Origin: Phycisphaerae bacterium
GTDB lineage: Bacteria; Planctomycetota; Phycisphaerae; Phycisphaerales; SM1A02
Length of the DNA: 60,348 nt
Assembly: GCA_016795065.1 (NCBI GenBank)
Contig: JAEUIU010000033.1
Span: 1-60,348, forward strand
Reading direction: 5' to 3'
Shown: positions 27,120 through 36,000 of the stretch, piece after piece
How the letters are laid out: each line of letters begins with the position of its first letter
How positions within the stretch are numbered: position 1 is the stretch's first letter
Made by a program: the position numbers and the translations under genes
The notes under the pieces: generated by a model
Databases searched by the model: none
Told to the model about the DNA's origin: nothing
The model's input: the letters and a program-made list of their open reading frames with translations, nothing else

Positions 27120-28217
27120 ATGGCGTCTCCGCTCGCTCCATCCAACCTCACCTACCCGAGTGCAGCCTCGCGGGGCACCCATCACCGGGGCTTCTCGATC
27201 GTCGAGCTGCTCGTTGTGATCGCGATCATCATCGCGCTCCTCGGCACGCTCCTCGTGGCGCTCTCGCATGCCGGAAAGCGCGCCCAGTCGGCCCAGACCC
27301 AGGTGCTGATGACGTCGATCTCCAACGCCCTCGCTTCCTTCGAGCGAGACATCGGCTATTTGCCGCCGTCCCTCGGCGACGCCACGTCGCCGACTGTCGC
27401 CACCGCCCGCGACTACTTCGTGCAGCCCAACTGGGTCCTGAGCGGCAACACACCGACCTCGCAGTCGGTTGCCGACTATCAGCGGTGGTACTCCTACACC
27501 GCGCTGCCGGAGTACCTCCTCGGATACGGCAACCGTACCCAGGACGGTCACGGCGTCTTTGACATGGCGGCGGCCCCGGCAGGTTCGCCCGGTTCGCGCG
27601 AGCCGGTCCTCGGCATTCGCCACCCCGGCGACGACGGCTACTGGAACGGGGTCAACAACCCGCGACAGAACCAGCCCATGGGCGCGCTCTCAGCCCGCAA
27701 CATCGTCGAGGTCACCGGCGCCTACAACGCGACCAACGCCAACAACGCGGTGCTGCAGGGCAAGGTCTTCGGGCCCTACATCGAACTGGCCGACTCGACC
27801 AATATCGCCGCGATCCAAGGCTACAACAGCTCGACTGGCGAGCCGAACCTCGTCTTCGCCGGCGACGACCCCAACTTTGACTCGCTGCCCAAGGTCTTCG
27901 TCGACTACTGGGGCAGCCCGATCGAGTACTACCGGCGTCCCTACATCATTCCCGATCTCAAGTCGAAGGAAGAATGGGGCTCCAACGTCCTCGGTCGCGA
28001 CCTTGGCGACATCTTTGCCTTACGTCCGGGCGAGTTTAAGCCTGGCGAGGACCGCCCCGGTGTTCCCGACGCCAACGGCGACGACAGCACGCTCGCCCGA
28101 CTTAAGACCGCACGCTACGCCCTGTTGAGCCGCGGTCCGGACAAGTCGGTCGACCGCACGACACGCCGAGACGAGAACGGCTTCAACCGCGACAACATCG
28201 TGGAGGCAGGTCAGTAA
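27120..28217 (+). CDS. gspG: Major-pseudopilin-like protein (GspG type)
   Basis: The ATG has GGGAG at a good distance. A type III signal peptide ends at Gly24, with prepilin peptidase cleavage before Phe25 (RG/FSIVELLVVIAII); Glu5 of the mature protein is present. The hydrophobic helix runs about 22 residues. Mature length is about 340 residues, larger than the usual 130-150 of GspG, and the globular part contains SISNALASFERDIGYLPPS, which is the GspG-like segment. The rest has a conserved-looking layout with Asn/Asp-rich loops that may bind calcium (ANGDDSTLARLKTA). The stop TAA overlaps the ATG of the next gene as TAATG. Confidence 0.88.
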   Translation: MASPLAPSNLTYPSAASRGTHHRGFSIVELLVVIAIIIALLGTLLVALSHAGKRAQSAQTQVLMTSISNALASFERDIGYLPPSLGDATSPTVATARDYFVQPNWVLSGNTPTSQSVADYQRWYSYTALPEYLLGYGNRTQDGHGVFDMAAAPAGSPGSREPVLGIRHPGDDGYWNGVNNPRQNQPMGALSARNIVEVTGAYNATNANNAVLQGKVFGPYIELADSTNIAAIQGYNSSTGEPNLVFAGDDPNFDSLPKVFVDYWGSPIEYYRRPYIIPDLKSKEEWGSNVLGRDLGDIFALRPGEFKPGEDRPGVPDANGDDSTLARLKTARYALLSRGPDKSVDRTTRRDENGFNRDNIVEAGQ

Positions 28218-28960
28218 TGCGATTTCCCCACCTTACTCCCTCAACCCGGCGCGATCGTTCGGGCTTCAGCCTGCTCGAACTGATGATCGTCGTGGCCATC
28301 ATCATCATCCTGGTCTCGCTCACGCTGGCGGTGATTACGCCGGTCCTCCTCAAGAACGAGGAGCGGGTGACCCGCAACGTCCTCTCGCAGCTCGATGCCG
28401 CGGTGCAGGAGTGGGAGACTTCGGTGCAGCGACGGGTGACGACGCCGAACACCGCAGCGGAAGGTTCCGCGGCGGGCACCGTGTGGGATGTCGCCTATGA
28501 CCCCGCGCTGCCGTCGGCTCCGGCGGCTCCCTTCACTGGCACCTACGCCCTCCAGTACCGACGCACCGTGCGGCTTCTGGACCTGATGAGCCAGGAGCCC
28601 AAGGCCCGCGAGATCCTCTCCAAGATTCCCGGCGCCAACTTCACCAACATCAAGCGGGCCACGGCCGCAGCGAACGGTGACCAGTTCATGGACGCGAAGG
28701 GTGTCGTCGATGCCTGGGGCACGCCGATCGTCGCCGTCTTCCCCGGTCGCGATTGGAAGCTCAGCGATCCGGCCAACATCATCAAGGACTTCGACGGCAC
28801 GATCCGCAGCACGACGGAGAACGGAACCACGCCGGCGACCACCGGCTGGGGTGTCTGTCAGAACCGCGTCGTCCTCTTCGTCTCAGCCGGACCGGATCAA
28901 CTCTTCCTCAACGCCAACGCCGCGGACAACCTGTACTCCTACGGGCAGGAGGGCAACTGA
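28217..28960 (+). CDS. Prepilin-like protein, second GspG/H-like pseudopilin
   Basis: The 247-residue product has cleavage motif SG/FSLLELMIVVAIIIILV with Gly16 and Glu at +5. A helical stretch NEERVTRNVLSQLDAAVQEW follows, then a globular part with YALQYRRTVRLLDLMSQEP and a possible calcium-binding end (AGPDQLFLNANAADNL). The last portion resembles GspG-family C-terminal segments where a structural calcium is held (W-G-x-P-I, SAGPD). The ATG overlaps the previous stop, and its own TGA overlaps the next ATG, so the gene is translationally coupled on both sides. Confidence 0.85.
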   Translation: MRFPHLTPSTRRDRSGFSLLELMIVVAIIIILVSLTLAVITPVLLKNEERVTRNVLSQLDAAVQEWETSVQRRVTTPNTAAEGSAAGTVWDVAYDPALPSAPAAPFTGTYALQYRRTVRLLDLMSQEPKAREILSKIPGANFTNIKRATAAANGDQFMDAKGVVDAWGTPIVAVFPGRDWKLSDPANIIKDFDGTIRSTTENGTTPATTGWGVCQNRVVLFVSAGPDQLFLNANAADNLYSYGQEGN

Positions 28961-29889
28961 TGAACCGCTCGAATCCCTTTCTGCCACGACCCTCGCGGCG
29001 CCCGACCCGGGCGTTCACGCTGATCGAACTGCTCGTCGTGATCGGCATTCTCGCCCTTCTCGGCATCCTCACCGTGATCTCAGCCCAGCGACTGAGCCGC
29101 AGCTCGCGGGTGAGCTCGGCGGTAAACAGCATCACCAATGCCTTGCAGGTCGCCCGTGCCTATGCGATCCGTGAGAGCAAGCTGACGGCCGTCGTCTTCC
29201 GTCCGATCTGGGATGCGAACAACAAGCAGAAGCCGCAGCAGACCGAGATTCTCGTCGTCGTCTCGACGGGGCAAACCTATCAGTTTGATGTCACCCAACT
29301 CTACGGCCTTCCCAATCTCTCCGAGCGATTCCTTCCAGCCCAGGGGCTCAAGGCGCTTCGGCTTCCCGCGGGGATCAAGGTCGCGGGCCCGCTCTTCGAG
29401 GATCAGTTCTCGGCGACGCTGACCGAAGTCGATTGGGGTACGCAAGGCGAACTCTCCAAGATCAGCAACGGCTGCTCCGAGGCGATCCAGTACAGCCGCG
29501 TCATCGCGGTGATGTTTGCTCCGGACGGCTCGCTGGTCTTGGCCAACACGCGGGCCGGCGGCGGCGACACCAAGAGCTTCGTTGACCTCTCGAACCCCTC
29601 GGACTTCGACAACGACGGCGATCCGCAGGACTGCGGGTTCGGAAGCTGTACGAGCGGCAACTACCAGGAGTTCTGGATGCAGGACGCCGTCGAGGACGAA
29701 TGCAACTTCGTGCTCGTGCCCTTCCTGGCCGTCTACGACGACCGGGCGGCTCGGGAGGTGAGGTCGCTCGACTGGAGCGATGAGACCAACATGAAGAAGG
29801 AACTCACCGGTCCGAGTGGCTTCATTACGACGAACGCCCAGCAGATCAACTTCAACCGATACACCGGCGTTGCGGAGGTGCAACAGTGA
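28960..29889 (+). CDS. Prepilin-like protein, GspH type
   Basis: The ATG overlaps the previous stop as TGATG. The 309-residue product has RRPTRA/FTLIELLVVIGIL, with Ala rather than Gly at -1, and Glu5. The next segment, SSAVNSITNALQVARAYAIRES, is the characteristic GspH helix, followed by TAVVF, the first strand of the GspH beta-sandwich. The length is longer than usual GspH (about 170-190), with extra Asp/Asn-rich loops such as DFDNDGDPQDCGFG. The function is that of a minor pseudopilin by family analogy. The end overlaps the next gene by four bases (GTGA). Confidence 0.85.
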   Translation: MNRSNPFLPRPSRRPTRAFTLIELLVVIGILALLGILTVISAQRLSRSSRVSSAVNSITNALQVARAYAIRESKLTAVVFRPIWDANNKQKPQQTEILVVVSTGQTYQFDVTQLYGLPNLSERFLPAQGLKALRLPAGIKVAGPLFEDQFSATLTEVDWGTQGELSKISNGCSEAIQYSRVIAVMFAPDGSLVLANTRAGGGDTKSFVDLSNPSDFDNDGDPQDCGFGSCTSGNYQEFWMQDAVEDECNFVLVPFLAVYDDRAAREVRSLDWSDETNMKKELTGPSGFITTNAQQINFNRYTGVAEVQQ

Positions 29890-31238
29890 GTTCTGTTCGA
29901 GCAGTCCGTAGCGCCCATCGGGCGCACACTCCTTCTGGCGCGATCCGCATTGGACTGGACCTCTCCATGATCCGGATGATCCGACTCAGCACTGGCCGCT
30001 CCAGCCCGCGTTCGCGAGGCTTCTCGCTGGCCGAGCTCCTCCTGGCGATCTTCATCCTCGGGATCGGCGTGATCTCCGTCGCTGCGATCTTCCCGGCCGG
30101 CATCACCCTCCAGCGACAAAGCAACGACGACTCGATGGGGCCGACCGTCGCCCACTCGGCGCTCTCGCTCCTTCGTTCGCGCCTCTCGCAAGAGGACTTT
30201 GGTGGGTTTGATGACTTCAACTCCGGCCAGCCGCCGTTCCTCGTGCCGCCCTTTACCCAAGGTGTGCCGATCTCGATCGTCGAAGGCGACTGGCCCTGGA
30301 TGCGTCCTGGCTTCATCTTCGACAACCCCTCGACGCCGGGCGACGAGGGTCGCATCGACATCTTCAGCCAGCAGTTCACGCGTCAGGAAGCGGGCTTCCC
30401 GATCGACTTTGATCTCGGCACGACCGGCCTGGCCATGGCGACCGAGATGCCGGACGGTTGGCCGCTGAGCGGGACGAAGGTCCTGTGGGGAATTCCCTAC
30501 AACCCGGCGAAGTACGCGATCGACGCAACGAGCGAGAACGATGACTGGAAACGGATCTATCCAGAGCCGCGGGTCTTCGTCTCGCAACGAGAGCGCTATT
30601 GGCCCAGCGCCAGCGATGCCGTCACGACGGTGAGCCAGAAGCCCCTCTACGTTTGGGACTGCATGTTCCGCCGCTTCGGCGGCCGCGTGCAGGTCGCGGT
30701 CTTCGTCTACCGCGTGACCGCTTCGGGCGGCGGACCCCAGATCTACAAGGTGGCTCAGAACGATCCTGCCGTCGACACGCCGCAAGCGCCGACAGCGAAT
30801 CTGGAACGGTCGCCGATTCCGATCAGCTTTACGCCGCCGAACTCCGGTGCATCGCGATGGGTCGATCCTCGGACCGTTCAACCGCCACCGGCACCGATGC
30901 CTGACCCGACAACGATTCCCGGCACCGCCTCGGGCGCGCCGCTCGACCTCACGAAGCCGCGCGATATGTGGCAGGTTCCCGGCCAGTGGATTCTCGACCA
31001 GAACAGCAACATTCATCGCGTCCTAAATGGCCGCCGCCTTCAGAACGAAGGTCCGGTGCGATTGGCTCGCCCGATTCCGCTCATGCCTGTGTCGGGCCTG
31101 TACGGCCTGAACAGCATCCTGCCGGCGACGCAGGGCGCCCTTGACACCGAAGGCGTCGCTCAGGCGTGGTACCTGCCGCTTCGCGACAGGAACGGCGTCC
31201 AGATCACGCCCGTGTACCTGTTGGTGGAGGAACTTTGA
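29886..31238 (+). CDS. Prepilin-like protein, GspI type
   Basis: The GTG at 29886 overlaps the previous TGA; an ATG at 29967 is an alternative and gives a more usual leader (MIRMIRLSTGRSSPRSRG). Cleavage is before Phe in RG/FSLAELLLAIFILGIGVISVAA, with Glu5 present; the segment resembles GspI/PilV. The 450-residue product is more than three times the usual GspI length. The remainder has Trp- and Pro-rich loops and no recognised domain. The end overlaps the next ATG as TGATG, so expression is coupled. Confidence 0.82.
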   Translation: MSSVRAVRSAHRAHTPSGAIRIGLDLSMIRMIRLSTGRSSPRSRGFSLAELLLAIFILGIGVISVAAIFPAGITLQRQSNDDSMGPTVAHSALSLLRSRLSQEDFGGFDDFNSGQPPFLVPPFTQGVPISIVEGDWPWMRPGFIFDNPSTPGDEGRIDIFSQQFTRQEAGFPIDFDLGTTGLAMATEMPDGWPLSGTKVLWGIPYNPAKYAIDATSENDDWKRIYPEPRVFVSQRERYWPSASDAVTTVSQKPLYVWDCMFRRFGGRVQVAVFVYRVTASGGGPQIYKVAQNDPAVDTPQAPTANLERSPIPISFTPPNSGASRWVDPRTVQPPPAPMPDPTTIPGTASGAPLDLTKPRDMWQVPGQWILDQNSNIHRVLNGRRLQNEGPVRLARPIPLMPVSGLYGLNSILPATQGALDTEGVAQAWYLPLRDRNGVQITPVYLLVEEL

Positions 31239-32992
31239 TGCCTCACGTCCGGTCTTCCATCCCCTCGTATCGGTCGCCATCGGCTCGGCGCGGCTTTACC
31301 CTGACCGAGGTTCTCGTCGCCGTCGCGATCCTCGTCGTCGTGATCATCGCGACTGCCCGCATCTTCGGGACGGTGAGTCGCGTGACGGGCGCGGGTGAGG
31401 CCAATGCCGACCTTCTCCAGACCGCCGCGGTTGTCGAACGACAGATACGAGCCGACATCGCTCGCCTCAATCGCGAAGGCTGCCTTGTCATCCGCAACGT
31501 CGAGGTGCCCAACAACGTCAACCAGATCGGCGCTCCCGGCAACGGTCCGCTCCTGAACGGCGCGATCCCGGCGAACGCGACCGTCCGCTGCGACCAACTC
31601 GTCTTCTTTACCGAGGGCCAGGCCAGTTCGACGCAGTTCTCCGGCTCGAAGGGCATCGTTCCCGAGACGCCGCAAGATGGGATTTTCAACCTGCCGGTGC
31701 TTCAGGCCAACGCCGCTCGCGTTTACTACGGTCACGCAATCCAGTTGCGCGAAGCGATGCCGGGAACCGACGGCATTCATGCCGGGATGAACAGCGGCCA
31801 ACCGGTGATGCCTTGGACCTATTCGCCGCCTGGTGATGATGACTACAAGATCTCGCTGGTCCGTTGGGATACCGGGGCCTATCAGAACAAGGACATCATT
31901 GCCTCGCAGCCCTCGTCGCGCGATTGGATCCTCGCCCGACAGGTGATGCTCCTGGCCAACGATCCGGTCCCAGGTATCGCGACCAACGACCCCCTTCGCT
32001 ACGGACGCCAGAACACCAAGCCGAAGAACTCGACCGCCGGCATCTGGCCGTTGGCCAGCAGCCCGACCGGCGCGAACTTCGACTCCGGGGCCTTCTCGTC
32101 GCGCGTCGACATCGCCGCCAGCACGATCGACATCATCAAGGCCTTCGTGAATCCAAGGGTTCGCTCAGACGGCAAACCGTGGGTGGACAACGCCGGCATC
32201 GTGCGCGGCTTTGCCCCGTATTGGACGGTCGCCAACCATCCGCCTGACAGCGATCCGAACAATTGGGCGGGGCAGGGGAGCTATCCCGGCCAGCGAGCCC
32301 GCATGCTGAACACGATCAGCGGCGCCGGCAGCAACCCGCTGCGCTTCCCCCGGGCGGAACGCGTTCCGCCGAAGGGTGGCATCGATCGGGCTGACCAGAT
32401 GCTCTCGAACCCGGCGCTGGCATTCGGTTGCTCGTCCTTCACCGTCGATTGGACCTGGGAGGACGGAACGGGCCGCATGGAACGCCCCAACGGCTATCCG
32501 ATTGACCCGTCGCCGGCCAATCCGCTCGACCCGCCGAGCACGCACGTTCCCAACTACTCCGGTGATGAGTTCGTCGGGCTGATCCTCAACGACCAGGCGC
32601 CGCAGCCATGGTTCGGCCTGAATGATCCGACTCGGGGCGTTGGCCCGCTCTCGTCGATGCCGGTCTACAACGGCAGTTGCGACAACGGCCCCGGTTGCCT
32701 TGGTCTTCCGATCTATCCCTCCTCGATTGAGGGCTATCAGTCATCGAATCCGGCCTTGGCCGAGTATTCGATTCCCGGCGTGGCCAACAGCCGCGTCTAC
32801 GAGGCGACCTTCGGCTTCAACGAGAACGAGCCGCTGCTCGAAGGTCTCAACAACACCAACTCCCCCAATCTCGATCGTGGGTACACGCCGTGGCCGACGG
32901 CGCTTCGCATCACCTTCACGCTGCACGACCCCCAGCAGCGATTCCCCGAGGGACGAACCTTCCAGTTCGTCGTCGAACTTCCCAAGCGCTGA
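31238..32992 (+). CDS. Prepilin-like protein, GspJ type
   Basis: The ATG overlaps the previous stop. The 584-residue product has RRG/FTLTEVLVAVAILVVVIIATARIF, with Glu5, followed by LLQTAAVVERQIRADIARLNRE. This pairing of pilin helix and E-R-Q-x-R-x-D-I helix is typical of GspJ. Length is nearly three times that of GspJ (about 200). The long rest includes WTWEDGTGRMERPNGYPID and GLNDPTRGVGPLSS. A C-terminal segment ALRITFTLHDPQQRFPEG looks like the last GspJ strands, so the extra sequence is inserted inside the fold. The role is minor pseudopilin by analogy. Confidence 0.82.
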   Translation: MPHVRSSIPSYRSPSARRGFTLTEVLVAVAILVVVIIATARIFGTVSRVTGAGEANADLLQTAAVVERQIRADIARLNREGCLVIRNVEVPNNVNQIGAPGNGPLLNGAIPANATVRCDQLVFFTEGQASSTQFSGSKGIVPETPQDGIFNLPVLQANAARVYYGHAIQLREAMPGTDGIHAGMNSGQPVMPWTYSPPGDDDYKISLVRWDTGAYQNKDIIASQPSSRDWILARQVMLLANDPVPGIATNDPLRYGRQNTKPKNSTAGIWPLASSPTGANFDSGAFSSRVDIAASTIDIIKAFVNPRVRSDGKPWVDNAGIVRGFAPYWTVANHPPDSDPNNWAGQGSYPGQRARMLNTISGAGSNPLRFPRAERVPPKGGIDRADQMLSNPALAFGCSSFTVDWTWEDGTGRMERPNGYPIDPSPANPLDPPSTHVPNYSGDEFVGLILNDQAPQPWFGLNDPTRGVGPLSSMPVYNGSCDNGPGCLGLPIYPSSIEGYQSSNPALAEYSIPGVANSRVYEATFGFNENEPLLEGLNNTNSPNLDRGYTPWPTALRITFTLHDPQQRFPEGRTFQFVVELPKR

Positions 32993-33031
32993 TCGTCACC
33001 CGCCGGTGACAAAGCCCTCCGAGAGGCTCCC

Positions 33032-36000
33032 ATGGCAGCCCACGTCCGAACCACAACCCCATCGCTGATGCCCCGTGACCCGAACCCGGGAAGCCCGTCG
33101 CGCTCGCGACATCGCGGCAACTCGCTCATTCTCGTCACCGCGATCCTGGTCCTTCTCGTCATCGTGGCCGCGGCGTTCCTGTCGCGCACGCAGGCAGGGC
33201 GGCAGACCTCAAGCGCCCAGCAGCAGGCCATCCAACGCGAGGAGCGGGTCGAGCCGATCGCCAACATGGTGACGGACCTCCTCACCAACGCGCTCTTCCC
33301 GCAGCCGATGGATCCCAGCGCGGTGGCCAACGGCAACGTCGGCGTCGGCCACCGGGTGAACCCACTCGACACCGGCATGCGCACGGTGACCAGCGCTTGG
33401 CCCCGGCTGGCGACGCAGCCCAACGCCCAGCTCTTCGGAATCGACCGCGACAACAACGGCGATATGAGCCCGGACTTTGGCTACAACGTTGCCCCCTACG
33501 AGACGCGACCGTGGACCAACTGGCCGGACTTCCTTCATCCGAACTTCCCGCTCGGGGCTGGGCAGCTTGACGGCGCGGTGCTCGGTGCCGGCAACATCCC
33601 GATCGGCGACGGGAACCCCCTCGGCAATCCCGGCACGGCGGACGGCCGCATCTACCGTTCGACCGAGCCCGTGCGCCTTGACGCCAACAACGACGGCCAG
33701 CCCGATGGCTTCAGCCACTGGGAGCACCTGACCTGGCTTGCAACCGCGAACAACGGGTTCCGGCTCTGCACTGACATCAGTCACATCGTGAACAACACGC
33801 TCGACTCGAGCAATGAATCGGACTTCACCAGGCCCTTCGCCCTGGGCATGCCCTACGAGCAGTGGCTCCCGAACTTCGTGCCGACAGGTGTTTCGAATGC
33901 CAATGATTTCCGCAACCGGGCCAACAACTGGTTCGGGGCCCCGAACAACGGCAACAGCTACATCTTCACCTACGCCTCCAGCAACGCCCTGCCGAATCTC
34001 TTCCGGCTTCGCGACCTGCCTGCTGACCTGCGGGCCGAAGTGAGCAAGACCTTCGCCGACACCGATGGCGACGGCTTCACCGACGCCTTCTGGTTCCTCG
34101 CTCCGACCTCGGTCGACCGCTCGCTTCGCTACCTGGTCGCCGCCTCGGTGGTGGACCTCTCGGGCCTGGTGAACTTCAACGTCGGCACCCGCTTCAACCC
34201 CTGGAACACGACCGGCGCGACACCGTCCGATCTCGCCCTCGTCGGCAACTCGGGCACCCCCGGCGAGAGCGTCGGTTTCCTCGACAACCCGGCGAACACC
34301 TTCGACGGGGCCGGTGCGATCAACTCGCTGTACACCGCCCAGGACATCGCCAACGAGATCTACGCTCCCGCACTAGTCACTTACAAGCCCGAGTTCTATG
34401 GCGAAGACGACGCCGCGATCGGCCCGACCTTCCTCAAGGCGATCGGTATGAAGGACGGGGCGGGCAACCGGAACCCGGCCCTCCTTGACCTGGACTTCCA
34501 GGCAAATGCACAGGCAGAGTTCTATTCGGCCTTCGAACGTCTGCAGTACTGGAAGTCCGGCCCGCTCGCGGCAGGTGCACCGGAGTTCGGTCTCGCCCCC
34601 TTCGGGATTAGCGACGAACTCGAACTTCGCAGTTACAACGGCCAGAACAACCCGTGGGTCACAACCCGGCTTGAGACCGCGGTCAACGGTCAGGACAGGT
34701 TCTATCAGTTCTTCCGCTCGACCCCGCTTCGCGGCGAGACCAACGAGGCGGTCGCTCAGCTCACGAACCGCGAGCTCCTGCTCGACAACCGCCGCAAGGC
34801 GACGACGGTGAACGGGGCGCGCAACGACATCGCTCCGGCGTGGCTCTGGCCGTCACCCTTCGCCGATCCGCGGCTCGACTACAACCGCGATCGCTTTGCT
34901 TCCGACAGCAACGGCGACCTGATCATCGACAATGCCGCTGTCGCCCAAGCCGACCTCGACGCCTACGCCCGTCAGCAGAAGAAGATCGACCTGCGGCAGG
35001 CATTCACCGATCCGCCCCTCAGCGCCGATCCGGCGACGGCCGCGTCGCAGATCTTCGCGCGACGGTTCAACTGGCGGAATGATGTCCAGCAGCTTTTGGA
35101 GCGTTCATTGACGCGTGTATGGGTGGACGCAACCAACCCGACCGCGCCCGCCCTCCTCTACCAGAGCTACCTCGGCCGGAGCGCGAATGCGAACTCGGTG
35201 GATCAGTACAACCAGTTCCGCAAGACTCTGCACATGGCCGCCTCGATGACGGCGAACATCGACCAGTGGCGAGACGGTCCCGATCCGACGGTCACCATTC
35301 CGTTTGACGCGCCGCTCCACCCGTGGGTCGGCACCTCCGCGCCGGATTGGCTCGAGCCGACCACGGCGATCCGTTACATCGGCCAAGAGCGTCAGCCGTT
35401 CCTGATGGAGGCCTTCTTCGCCCTCGTCTACCCGAAGAGTAAGGTCGGCCTCGGCAACAACATCGTCGCGGACCTCGCGGCGAAAGGCTATGTCGTCAAC
35501 AACGATTGGGAGATCCCCATCCCGTTCAAGTCGGCTGGCGAGAACTACGTCGACTCCTCCTCGAAGCCGGGCATCGTCATCGCGGTGCAGGTTGGCAACC
35601 CGACCGAACTACCGCTCAGCCTCGCCGGCTTCGCCCTGCGTATCGACGGCCGCAACTACACCTTCCCGCCCAACACCATCCTTCCGCCGACGACCCGTGA
35701 GCGGCCCAGCACCGCGACCGTCTTCGCGATCAAGGCCTCGAATGTCGACACGGGCGGAGTGGGCGAGCCCGGATACTTCACACCGGCGGCGTGGATCAAC
35801 TTCCTCGATATCAGCGCGACCGACCTTGCCTCTGGAAGCCTGGTCTTCGACGGCTCCGGTCCGCTTGTCAACGGCGTATCCATGCTGTCGCCGGTGGAGT
35901 ACGAGCAGCCAGATGGTCCTGGCATCGAAACCGCGCCCTTCTTCGACCTGGACGTTGAGCTCCTTCGCCTTATCCCATGGCCCGCCGGCATCGGCAATCC

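Noticed and set aside
25486..27141. A 551-codon minus-strand frame across gspF
   Set aside because: It is antisense to gspF motifs and composed of charge-rich shadow sequence.
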